Origin: Lepidodermella squamata
Lineage: Eukaryota > Gastrotricha
DNA length: 64,000 nt
Direction: 5' to 3'
Assembly: GCA_047495785.1 (NCBI GenBank)
Contig: JBLDXI010000002.1
Coordinates: 1-64,000, forward strand
The first letter of the stretch is position 1. Each line of letters begins with the position of its first letter. Under the pieces are notes generated by a model. The model ran no database searches and was not told the origin of the DNA. It saw only the letters and a list, made by a program, of their open reading frames with translations. This document shows positions 1 through 10,409 of the stretch, piece by piece. The position numbers were made by a program, and so were the translations under genes.

Positions 1-1403
1 ACACATCTCGTGAGAGTGGTATGGTATGCTAAGATGTGTCATTCACACAATCAATTCTTTACTGCTGCGTTAGCTAGGGTGCGAACAAGGATCCTGGAGC
101 TGCCAGAGATGGATAATGTAGTCATTGGTATTTCTTGCTGTATATTTTTAGGGGTCTTAGATTTACCGGAACCAAAATTGCCCGTTGCGGGACCAAATTT
201 GGCCGGAAGAGGTAATTAATTCGTCCAAGAGTGGATTTTCCAAAATGTCTGACATTTTCCGATAAAGTTTTCTGAATTAATGACCATAAAATTCGCCGTC
301 AGAACAAAGCCCGGCAATCCAGTGCGCGAAGTACGGGGGGAATGAGGGGTATCGTACCCCCCAGTTCACAAGACAAAAGTGGAAAATCCACTAAAAAAAC
401 CACAGGAGGGACCCTTTGGTCATAAAATTTTGTCCCGAAAATACCCCCTAGCTCGAGGATTCTACTTCGCGCACTGTGGCATTCAATTTACGAACAGCAC
501 ATGATCATGATAACACAAATTATTGGAAAAATGGCAGTTTTCGATAATTTGCGTTTGGTGCCAACTACTGAAATTTGGTTCCGCAACAGCCAAATTTGGT
601 TCCGCTAAAAGATATTCTGTATTTTTAGCCGGAAAGATGAGCAAAGCGAGATGATTCCGAAGATTTTCAACTTAAACAAGCGCTACGACTTCGCAAAATG
701 ATGAAACAGCCGGCTTTTCGTTTACCTTTCCGATCTCGCCTAGCTGGGGATGAGGTGAGAATGAGGTGGGCGGGGGTTGTAAATCTAACCCGGGTTGCCT
801 CCTATCTCAATATCGCTAAAACTATTACTGCGGCCATGAAAACCTTTATTCTCCCTGTCGTACCGTACCATAGATAAAAAGTAGCGTAAAAAACAGAACG
901 TGCTGCGTGTAGGAAGATAAGAGCAGTACACCAGTAAGATAAGGATAAGGTGAGAGGAATTGGGTGACATATACATTATTATCTTATCATCGCTTTCAGC
1001 TGCGCATAAACTTTGGAATGCCGGGATGATATTTTGAGAAGTTTTTCAATTTAATTTCGAAATCAATGAAAAGATGACTGGTTTGGAGAATTTTCTGTAA
1101 TTTCCAGCGAGTCGAAAAAAGCGTGTTCACTTGGAGGAGGGCTATTCTTGGATTCCAAGATGTTCTAACTCAGATGTTCTTAAAGATTTTAAATATTCAC
1201 ATTCCTTAGACAAATCTCCCTTAAAACACGGAAACTCCAAAAGTTGCCCTGAAAAGTGCGACGTACGCGATTTTTGTAAATCAGCATTTGTCGCCTATTT
1301 TCTCAACAAACCGTAGTATTCTCCAGTTAACAGTCAAATCCTTAGAAAGCATAAGTAAACGAATTATACTTTATTTCGTGAAGTAGCTACTTTAGATATC
1401 AGC
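1..1403. other. No gene recognised
   Basis: Only short open frames without recognisable domains, splice logic or family resemblance are seen here. The spacer is moderately AT-rich. It precedes the 3' end of a minus-strand SGNH hydrolase gene. Confidence 0.6.
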
Positions 1404-3316
1404 TTACATCAAGCAACAATGATAGCCAACAAAAACAGCATGAAGCATCAAATCACTAAGTGGACTGCAGTTGCTAAGCATAATTTTCAACGAACTCATC
1501 CGTAATGACCTGCCCAAACATTTTGTTTTGTTGAAATAAATCGTTGGGAAGTAGAAGTTATTGTTATAGTTGAAACTGTCATCGCAAACCAATACAATGT
1601 CAGCATACTTGAAGCCCATTTTCAAAGTCTCATTTAGCGTTGAAATTCGTTGAAATTCAATGTGGACTTCAAAGTTGATAGTAAAAGGCTGACTACATCG
1701 CTTGCCCAGTTTGTATGCGATTCCGATTTTCGGCAGGTAATCACATCCCAAATTCATCATGAAATCGCTTTGTTTAAAAGCCAATTGAACCCAGTTTTGA
1801 CCACTTTCGGGTGAAGACGGTGGTAAGTTGAAGTACTGAACATTTTCCCCAGCTGTAACAACAACCTTTGCTCGATCGTAATTAGCTAGAAATCGTTTGA
1901 TGCTAGTTTCAACACGGGATGAATGATTCTGTATCGCTTCAATCAATTTTGTCGTATTGTGGAAGGTCCTTTCCATGGCAATGAAACAATTTGCGGCTGT
2001 GAGCCATGTGCTATTGAAAATTACAGTCACATGACCTATTGGATTGACCTGAGGTGCAAGTTTTGATTTTACGAATGAAGTGGAGTCAGGTAGCGCCTTA
2101 ATCTTCTTCAGGCGATTTAAAAGACTTTGAAATGAAATTTTGAAGTAATTGGTGATCGAAACTGCGATTTCGTGGTGCATGACTTCGGACGGATGAAATC
2201 CATCACTGGAGGTGTAAATTTCTGAAAATAAAGGTTTCCTGTTCTAAAATTAATTGAAATTCAAAAACTTTAAATTTGTCAGAATTTTTCAACATTGAAT
2301 TCGGGGTAGTTGGCAGTAAATTCTTTGAAATTTGCAATTTTTCAATTCAAAAACAGTATCTGTAGCATGCCTTACTTCGAAGTCTGTCTTGAAATTCCGT
2401 CTCCAGATTGTAGCTATCCAGATGGTCACAGATCCTATGCTTCCAAGTAATTGAGGTGAGTTCGTAATGGTCAGCCAAAGTTGCGAAATGCTCATTCTGA
2501 TAGGATTCACAATTCGGTTTGTAACTCCGGTTCCACATCCTAGAAAGTGCGTGGAAGTGGACTAGGACGACGTGAAGATCCGGCGCTTCCCTTCGAATGA
2601 CTCGAATAAGCTCTTCCATCGCATGCGCCTCTCCCTGTGAGAATGGAGCCATTTTACGCTCAGCGGCCATATCGTCGTTCACTGTCAGCTCGATGAAAAT
2701 GACATCGTAATCGGTTAGATTCAGGTGCTCTTTGATACAGGCTGAGTAGTAATTTGATGAGACAGCACTTATAGCTGCATTCCTAACTGAAACTTTTCTT
2801 CCGATTGAATTGAACACGTCACGCAACCAAGCACCAACTTTCTCGGTGTAAACAAGGCTCGTCTGTTATCAAATCATGTTTCAAATTATTGATTAAGTAT
2901 TGGAGTTGTAATAAGCTAACATTTTCAATGCCATGCGCTGCTGAGATTGAGCCGCCGATTGCAGCGATGCGTAGAGGTCGACTAGAATCCTCAAGCACTT
3001 GGATAATTGCCGAGTGAAGCCGAGTTTGATCGCCAAAAATCTGTATCGCTTCTTCCTCCAAATCGATGAATCTCCCTGTTAGTCTATCGAACCCGGTGAT
3101 ATTTGTTATTATTGCCGAAACTGGTAAAGGTTGCAAAATTTGATGGTTTCCGAGGCTGCAGGTTAGATTTATCCAGTAATCGAGTCTCCTTCGTAAAAAA
3201 TTGTCGCCATTATCAACAGAAGAGAGGTTGCGATCCGCTGGGAGGAGATGATAGCCGAAAATGAGTAGACAGGAAGCTATTGCTATTTTGGCAGCCTTTA
3301 CTGCACCTTGAGCCAT
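1404..3316 (-). CDS. Membrane-anchored SGNH hydrolase, copy 1
   Basis: Three exons are predicted: 2921-3316, 2376-2862 and 1404-2221. Joining them in phase gives 566 residues. The N-terminus carries a hydrophobic segment (about residues 8-24) expected to act as a type II signal anchor. SGNH landmarks are GGSISAAHG with the nucleophile at Ser123, NAAISAVSSNYYSAC as the block II region, VNDD with Asn194, and DGFHPS with Asp301/His304. A C-terminal beta-rich domain of unknown role follows. The three catalytic blocks lie on three different exons. The family hydrolyses or transfers acyl esters; the substrate is unknown, and a lumenal or extracellular site is inferred from the anchor. It is transcribed away from the lectin-like gene that starts 0.6 kb away. 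This copy is more divergent than the later ones. Confidence 0.8.
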
Positions 3317-3913
3317 TCCATTTAGGTGAATGTCGCTATATTTTCATCGCGTGGTCGGATGCGGCGTGAACTTATGAGAGGGGCACTGAGCGAATGAATC
3401 CACGCGCATTGAAAAGGTCAGTTCATTGAGAATTGAGCCCTTTTTTCATTTCATTCTAGTAGCTTGTCACACCTGAATGGTTTTAAATCAGAACGTATAC
3501 ATACTCTTTAGCCCCTGATTCTATTAAATTCAATTTCCGAACGTGAATGAATGGCTAATTTCGATTTTCGTTAATAGATACAGTATGTATGTTGGCAGTG
3601 AAAATTAAATTTATTTTGAATATAATCTCATGTCGAGGAAAATATTTCCAATCAGTTCAAGGACAAAGGGAAAAAATGCAGTCGCGTCTAAATCGAAAGT
3701 TTCCAAGTGAATAATCCCTTCTGAATCCGATCAATAATTATTGGTGTAAATTGTAGTGAAAAACGAGAAAATAATGCATAATGAACTAGGTCAATGCTCC
3801 ACGCCCAGTAACGCTGCCAATTCATCTAACAAAAAATGTCGGGTTTTAAAAATAAATGAGAGAAACACGTGCCAAACTTTTTTCACAGCCGATCTTGCAA
3901 GCCTTCATTAAAC
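3317..3913. promoter_or_regulatory. Intergenic region between divergent genes
   Basis: About 0.6 kb separates the start of SGNH copy 1 (minus) from the start of the lectin-like gene (plus). It must hold both promoters. I see no recognisable TATA box or repeated motif in it. Confidence 0.3.
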
Positions 3914-5635
3914 ATGATTTTTGAAATTTTATGCTTCATTCTCGCTGTTTCTCATTCGGTTAGATCAGCGACGCCAGAAACTTGCGAAGCTACCATCATC
4001 GATCAGGCTAACTACAAGCAATGGTGCCGCCTTAATGACACTACCTATTTTCCTCACAAAAATGATATCCAGACCTATTTTGTCGCCTCGAATTCAACCT
4101 GTTTGCAGTCGAAATGTTCAGGAAGTTCAGCCTTCAATCCGAAGCTCTGTTCTTGTCGTTGCCCAGCCGCGCCTCCAAAACCTTGCCCTGTTCTGATGTC
4201 ATACTTCTACGATGAGGCGAACCAAATCTGCGAATGCCGCTGTAACGCCTCACCTCCCGATGCTGGGCCGATTTGCGAGAAAAATGGCCGTAGAGCTAGC
4301 TCTCAACTGTCGACAGCCTATTACCAAGTCGATTCGAATGGCTGCACACAACCGAAAAGAAACTGCCCGGCTGGCACTTACAACGCAACGTCTTGCGAAT
4401 GTGAATGCCCAGCTGGCTCAGCATCGAATCCAGCTGTCATCCGGGGGAATCAATGTACGCGCAATTCGAAGCGATTTGGTGGCGTTAGTGGGAAGAGTTA
4501 CTTTGACGAAACGGTCAACATGTGCTATAAACCAGAGGTTACATGCCCGTTTCCTAATCAAGTCTTTGACACGTCTGACAAATGCGATTGCGTTTGTAAG
4601 TTGAGTTGTCCAACCGGCTATCAAGTGACCGAAACATGCGATTGCGCTTGTCTCCCTCCACCGCAAAATGTGTTGATTGACGATAGATGCCCCGTCGGTG
4701 CGAATTCTTATAGATATGTTGCTAGCGATAATACTACCGCCTACTACGAATCCGATGCAAACGATTGTATCCCTCAAAGCCCAACTTGGTGTGACTACGG
4801 CAGATTCTACGCTGGAGGCATTTGTGGCTGCCAATGCGAACCATCAACGTACCGATCCATCATCGATATGATACCCCGGAGCCCTCGTTACGAAGCGAAA
4901 TGTACAGGGGGTGAGTTGAGATATGGGTCATTCTCCGATCCTAAGACCTACTACCGACTGGAATTGCCAACCAAGTGCTACCGCGAGATGAAGTGTTCGA
5001 ACCCTGGCGAAATTTTCGACCCTGAAACCTGCAGTTGTGCGTGTTTGAAGCCGATAGTTCAGGGTGAATATGTCGAGGCTGAGCCGACTTGTCAGGGTAA
5101 TTATATGTACCCTTATGTCCCGGCGAGTTCTGCGGATGAGGTTGTTGCTGAGCGGTACTACGTTATGGAGAATGGTTGTAAAAACTGGAAGAAATGCCTA
5201 GCCGGTTCAAGTTTCATCTTCCAGGGCTGCAAATGTGCTCCCAATCCAACAGTAAGTCACCCTAAAATTGATGAAACTATAACATATTGAATTTTTTAGT
5301 TCACTGTCATAAAAAATCCAGGCTCGATGAACAAGAGTTCGGCCGTCGCGGCATGCAGCTCGAAAAGCCTTTCGCCAGCCCGCATTCTCAACGATCTGTA
5401 CTACAGCCGAATGGTTCGACTAAACTTGGGCGAGTCGCGCTTTTGGATTGATGGCACACCCGAGATAAACTCTGTCTACAAGTGGAGCGACGGCAGTGAA
5501 TTTCTGCTTCGATATTACCCGTTTACATCGGTTTCCGGCGGCTTCAACACTGAACAGTGCGTGCTGCTTTCGAACTCGATTGAGACCGTTAATTGGTGGT
5601 GCGACGACTTGCAAGACGGGGTCATTTGCCAATAA
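3914..5635 (+). CDS. Secreted CXCXC-repeat protein with C-type-lectin-like C-terminus
   Basis: Exons 3914-5251 and 5300-5635, separated by a 48-nt intron with a GTAAGT donor, join in phase 0 to give 557 residues. The chosen Met is followed by a clear signal peptide (MIFEILCFILAVSHSVRS). An upstream in-frame Met at 3869 is possible but would bury it. The first exon holds at least six cysteine modules of the form C-x-PG-x(5-8)-C-x-C-x-C, such as CPAGTYNATSCECEC and CSNPGEIFDPETCSCAC. The second exon holds FWIDG, YKWSDGS, GGFNTEQCV, NWWCDD and a final VICQ. These match the second half of a C-type lectin fold, including the W-x-DG and WxC elements. The classical EPN/QPD sugar-binding tripeptide is not seen, so carbohydrate binding is unproven. 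AATAAA overlaps the stop codon and a second lies near 5735. Confidence 0.8.
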
Positions 5636-5957
5636 ATCATTTATCTTCTCTGACTTTTTGCTTTGAAAAAATATGCGGTATTCGCAACGTGTTGTGATCT
5701 TCGGAATTGAATCATTGTGAAAATTTATTGGCTTGAATAAAAAAGTAGTCCTCAAATCGAAAGGAGGCTTTGAAACTACAAGCTACATTAATAGGTTTAA
5801 CTTGGAAAAACAATCGGGGCATCAAAATGCAAAATAGTCAGATCAATCTCCGGGGAGGGCAACCGCACTGACGACAGATTTTCCTTTGATATTTCGCGCT
5901 ATACCGCCAACTTGAGTGGGGGGGGGGGGTAAATTACTAGGCTACGCCCAATGTCAG

Positions 5958-6328
5958 CATGTGACGTAGATAGGACGCCGCACTCAGAGCACGCCGGTTG
6001 ACCAAAAAACGTCACTTTTTAGCTCATGAATATTCAGAATAATTTTAAATTAATTAGTTCAAGTTCCAAAGATCGCTAAAAGTAGTGTTTTTGGCGGGAT
6101 TTCCGAGATGAGATGCATCTTTGAAGATGAATTCAAATGACGGATGGCGGCATCTGCTCAAAGTTTGATCAACTGCTAACACAAATAGCACAAGAAAAAT
6201 TGGGGTCGAAAATAATTACATGATTCATCTCATTAAATTTGAAACGATGAACTTTGCTCCTTATTAGTCTGACTTCAGTTTTTCGTGTCCGAAAACCTCT
6301 TAGAGCGGCGTCCTATCTACGTCACATG
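5958..6328. mobile_element. hAT-type MITE, 371 bp, perfect TSD
   Basis: Perfect terminal inverted repeats of 24 bp begin CATGTGACGTAGATAGG on the left and mirror this on the right. The termini are CA...TG. The 8-bp direct repeat AATGTCAG lies immediately outside both ends (5950-5957 and 6329-6336). CA/TG ends plus an 8-bp target duplication are hAT hallmarks. The ends closely resemble those of the 1.67-kb element at 15804-17474, so they probably share a mobilising transposase. No coding capacity is seen. Confidence 0.9.
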
Positions 6329-6641
6329 AATGTCAGCAGTTACGAATATTGCATGATATAGTATGAGTAGCAGGAGTAGGAGGAACGTTTCATTCGTTTT
6401 ACTCGATCTATATTTCATGCTACTCGAAAATATAGTTCTACGAATACTGTATCGTGAAATATTGCATGTGTGGGAATATTTTCGCAACGCACAAATAAAA
6501 GAAATTAAAAAATCCATCTTAACAAATCGTCAAAAAATGGCTTCCCATTCATTTTTGCTCATTTTTCTCATTCCGTCGAATTTTGTTTCCTTTTGAACGT
6601 CGTTTTGCATGCTATTCTGCCCCACCGAATCGTCGAAATTC

Positions 6642-7271
6642 TCGCCCCTAGTGAAAATTTCGATTGCAGAATATTGCAAAATTTAGTGTTTTTAAGGCCA
6701 TTTTCTGGCTTTCAGATTAGCGCATAATAGAGCACTTTTTGAGACCCCCAAACAAGACTAATCTGAATTTTGGCTTGGATACGTCGATGTGCAGAATTCA
6801 GAATGCGCAATTTTACAATATGACAGCTTTGTTATAGCTATACTATGATAGCCAATTTACCGGTTTTCGTGTATTTTTATGTCAAATATCGAACCGTAAA
6901 GGTACTGTATAGGTAACGTATGGTGGGTGGCAGGCCATTTGCCAGACACCTTTTAGGCCTTATGGACAGCTGGGGGCCCTCACGGCCATCAAGTGCCGCA
7001 ACTCGAAAAATGTGGAAATCATTAAAATTTTATGGGCATTTTTACTTTGGGTGTGGGTCATAAGGTGAAATTATTCAAAACCAGTAAATTCGTTTGCATA
7101 TGCACCACCGCCCTAAACCAAAACCTTCAAGTCCACGCCAATGAGCATGGTTAAATTTGCCAAAATGCATTTTACTCGTTAGCAAATGTAAAATAACGCA
7201 TTCTTGGGTTTCACTGAACCCTGCTTAAAGTGGCTTTGCAAAATTTTACCCCATATTTTCACTAGGGGCGA
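6642..7271. mobile_element. MITE-like element, about 630 bp
   Basis: A 17-bp perfect inverted repeat TCGCCCCTAGTGAAAAT at 6642-6658 is mirrored at 7255-7271. The interior has no coding frame of note. I could not define a convincing target duplication, so class and exact boundaries are uncertain. Confidence 0.55.
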
Positions 7272-7570
7272 ATTAATAAACCCAGAACTCTGCCCAGATT
7301 GGCCATACTGCCGCCTTCGAATCGTTCGACCGATCAATGATCAATGACGTAGCCTGCTCTTTCGTCAAAATCGAAGCTCGTGAAAAATGTGGCACCTCCC
7401 CCGAAGAACCCAGAACCCAGAAGAAGCTGGCTCAATGTGAGCGCTGGTTTGTAGCGATGGAAGCGAATCGGCCGCAGTCCGACGAATTTCATCCTGATTC
7501 TCTCATTGCCGAGTGGCTCGATTTTGAAGACGCGCGTCGCAATTGTTGCTCGGTACCTCGAATTCGTCAA

Positions 7571-7840
7571 CTGGATCACAATCGTGCAATCTTTGGCAGG
7601 CTGGTACAAACCCAGGCCCGGATTTCTCGGGGTCGAAGTGCTCGAAATGCTCCCGAATTCACGTATCTTTCGATTAGTGCTTCTGGTTCGTTCGATCGAT
7701 GCTTAGGTCGAAATGCTGCCCAAATTGTGCCTGTGAATTTCCTGTGTGAACTGGATCACAATCGTGCAATCGTTGGCAGACTGGTACGAACTCAAGCCGG
7801 GATTTCTTTGGGTCGAAGGTCGAAATGCTGCCCAATATGT
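7571..7840 (+). repeat. Direct repeat with 180-bp spacing
   Basis: A segment starting CTGGATCACAATCGTGCAAT at 7571 recurs at 7751. About 80-90 bp are similar in each copy, including 'GGATTTCT..GGGTCGAA'. Two copies are visible. It could be a short satellite-like array or part of a transposon. Confidence 0.6.
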
Positions 7841-8285
7841 TGCCTGTGCATTACCCCACCAAAATTCTGCCCGTTTTTGTTTACTTTTTTTTAATAAATT
7901 GCGTTGCGAAAACTGTTTCCCTCTGTTTCAACTGTTGAACTAGGTACTAGGTGTTCTATATTCGAAATATAGACGATTCTTGACAAAAATATAGTTATAT
8001 CTATGTCTATATATTTAAAATATGAAAAAATATTAATCCCTCACTCAAAGCGAAAAATATGAACACAATGCTATATTTCTCGTTTCTCACGTTTATGAAT
8101 AAAACAGAACAAGGGGTCGAAATTGGAGCGTTGTTATTCTGTCGTATTCCCAGTATCATGGCAAAATCGATTATGTCGAAATCAGCCCACGCCAATTATC
8201 AGGGGAAGAGGCAGGGGGAGTTGTGTATCCTCACTTGCACTTTCGAGTTTCTATTGGTGTTTTTGAAATCGCGGCAATTGTTGGA

Positions 8286-9769
8286 ATGCTGCACATCATA
8301 ATCATTGCCTCTATTTGCCTATTTGCTGTGGCCAAAGCATACGTGCCACCTGAAGAGGTACTTCGAGCCGAACTTGCTTCTCAATGCAAAATCTACGCCC
8401 GCCATTCGAGACCAGTTCTCGATGTCAAGGATCCGGTCCAATTAATGATTGGTTTACTGCCCATGAGTTTCAGAGCCATTGATGAAAAATCTCAAACTTT
8501 TTCAATGCTGATAGAGCTCGACGTTGGGTGGACGCATCCATGCACGGCGTGGTCAGATTGGAATGATACGCGGCTCCAAAACATTTCCAGCATGAGGGAA
8601 CAAGTAAGGGTTACTTATGTTGAAATTAAATTAGGGTGCGTTGCACACATTATTATGTGCCCCCTAATGGCTATTGGCACATGACGCTAATTTCAATTTT
8701 CGATGGTTCTGAAAATCACCCATCGAATTGTTCCACGAGTTTTTCGTCAACGGGGAATCGAATGGCGATATCGAAATTGCAGGCAAAGGCCCGCGAATTG
8801 GGGAATCCGTCATCCAATGGGTAGCCCAGGTAGAGTAAATTCAGTCGAAAACAGTCGAATGCAAAATTGTATGTGCCAATTAAGTGACACATAATTATGT
8901 GCCAATAGCCACACCGATTAAATTAATCTAAATTTCAGGCTGATTCAATATGGCTTCCATCTATACACCATCTCAATGCTGCAGAAGATGTTAATGTTTT
9001 AACAACTTCAGCCGTTACTAATTTTGTTTTCCTGGATGGATCAGGATTTGTTTCTTGGAATGCGATAGTCGGCATATCATCTCTTTGCGAACTGCGTCTT
9101 CGAAAATTTCCATTTGACACTCAGATTTGCGAACTCAAATTCGAATCTTGGGAAAACTCCGGTAAAGTCAGCATCCAACTGGAGGATCCAGCGATTCTTC
9201 TTGAAGAGAAAGATTTCAAAACTTTTATCAGTCAAAGTGATATTTGGCAGCTTGAAAACATTACAGCTAAACTCGAGAATACTGAATATGTTGGTTACCC
9301 TAAAAAATATGATCGAGCAGTGTATACATTCACGATTTCTCGGAAAAGCGGCACCTACGTCCTCCTGATTGTGTTCCCTTCGATTTGCCTATCAATGTTG
9401 CTGATTTGTTCCGGGTTTTTACCGCCTGAAGTTCCAGATCGGCCCGTCTTCAGCTCCACGGTCGTGCTAGCATTTTCGGTCATGCAATCAAGCACCGGCG
9501 ATTCGATTCCGAGAACATCTGAGCTGCCATACATTCTGATGTTTCTCGCTTTTCAACTGGCCTCTTCGGCAATCTGCACCATTTACACGCTGTTGGCTAG
9601 CCAATTCGCGCATAGAAAATGGGCGGCGGTAACGCACCGCGTGTCACTTGGGCGATGGACTGTCTTATCGGTGACAAGATTGAGACTAGTGGATCTCATA
9701 TTTTTCACTATTTTTGCTGCCATAGAAATTACAGTCTCCCTTGCTACATTTTTCGCTCTCCTGCTATGA
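8286..9769 (+). CDS. Cys-loop ligand-gated ion channel subunit, copy 1
   Basis: Exons 8286-8603 and 8939-9769 join in phase 0 (CAA|gtaagg ... tttcag|GCT) to give 382 residues. A signal peptide is present (MLHIIIIASICLFAVAKA). The extracellular domain has the canonical Cys-loop C-x6-FPFD-x3-C. Four membrane segments follow: M1 (GTYVLLIVFPSICLSMLLI), M2 (FSSTVVLAFSVMQSS), M3 (LPYILMFLAFQLASSAICTI) and M4 (LVDLIFFTIFAAIEITVSL). The M3-M4 loop is only about 29 residues, far shorter than in vertebrate nicotinic receptors. No vicinal cysteine pair is seen at loop C and no PAR motif before M2, so ligand and ion selectivity are open. It faces SGNH copy 2 convergently. Its intron is enlarged by an inserted element. 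Confidence 0.88.
8634..8916. mobile_element. Non-autonomous insertion in receptor intron, 283 bp
   Basis: The paralogous intron at 33762-33812 is only 51 nt. Here the same intron sequence is split by 283 bp flanked by the 9-bp direct repeat ATTAAATTA (8625-8633 and 8917-8925). The ends are imperfect inverted repeats (GGGTGCG... / ...CCACACCG) with internal mirrored motifs such as CACATAATTATGTG. An 8-9 bp duplication suggests a hAT-like non-autonomous element. Confidence 0.75.
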
Positions 9770-10409
9770 AGCTTCGCGGACAGGTGATCAAATAACAAAA
9801 TGTAGTGACTTCATATTGTTCTTCCTGTTGTTTTGAATTAAAGTTATTGTATAAAAATGTTGAAAAGTATGATTTTATTATGACTTTTCTAAAATTGGGG
9901 CGTCACGTGATGATAATTTTACAAAATTTTTAAAACAATCTGAAGCCATACATTTTCAATACATCGTTTCAATACATCAACATATCGAAATTTGCGATCA
10001 CTGTTGAACCGCTCAAAAGTCCAATCCTGATGCGCTCGCCTATTGGTCAATACATGTAGATCGTTGCTATGACCCCTACATGAAACGTTCAGTCGTGGGA
10101 TCCACAAAAATGTCTGCAAGAATTTTTTTACGCAGCTAATATGGAAGTTACGCTCGTGGTCAATGGAGACCGTGCAGAAGTGCTGTCGCCATGTCATTTT
10201 TTACATGAATATGAAATGATTTTTCATTGGATCGCAATGCAGAAAATGTTCATCCCGGAGTCAAGGCAACGATCAATTGATTAATCAGCATGAGCGCCAG
10301 AGCTCAAATTTGTAGTGGTTCCACAATGCATGTAACAACTACGGATTATGAAGCACTCAGGAACACGCAATCATCTAAATTTACTCAGGTTTATTTTGCA
10401 GTTTCACTA
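9770..10409. other. Spacer with remnants of receptor flanks
   Basis: AATAAA-like signals and AT-rich sequence follow receptor copy 1. The segment 10038-10090 (GCCTATTGGTCAAT...ATCGTTGCT) resembles 63254-63298, just downstream of the divergent receptor. The segment 10251-10300 resembles 60749-60800, just upstream of that receptor. No exon is seen between them. Confidence 0.45.

Larger units (their letters stand above)
5636..8285. other. Gene-poor spacer rich in small transposons
   Basis: Apart from the two inverted-repeat elements and the direct repeat listed separately, no exon with a recognisable domain or paralogue in this window is seen. Open frames around 7.3-7.9 kb arise from the 180-bp-spaced direct repeat. 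Confidence 0.5.

Noticed and set aside
1131-1316. Small 61-codon plus-strand frame
   Set aside because: No domain, no signal peptide, no splice context; length is expected by chance.
4418-4834. 138-codon minus-strand frame opposite the cysteine-rich gene
   Set aside because: Shadow of the strongly coding plus-strand exon with its biased codon pattern.
7337-7894. 185-codon open frame on the plus strand
   Set aside because: It spans the two copies of a 180-bp-spaced direct repeat, has no recognisable domain, and all three frames plus the reverse strand are similarly open there.
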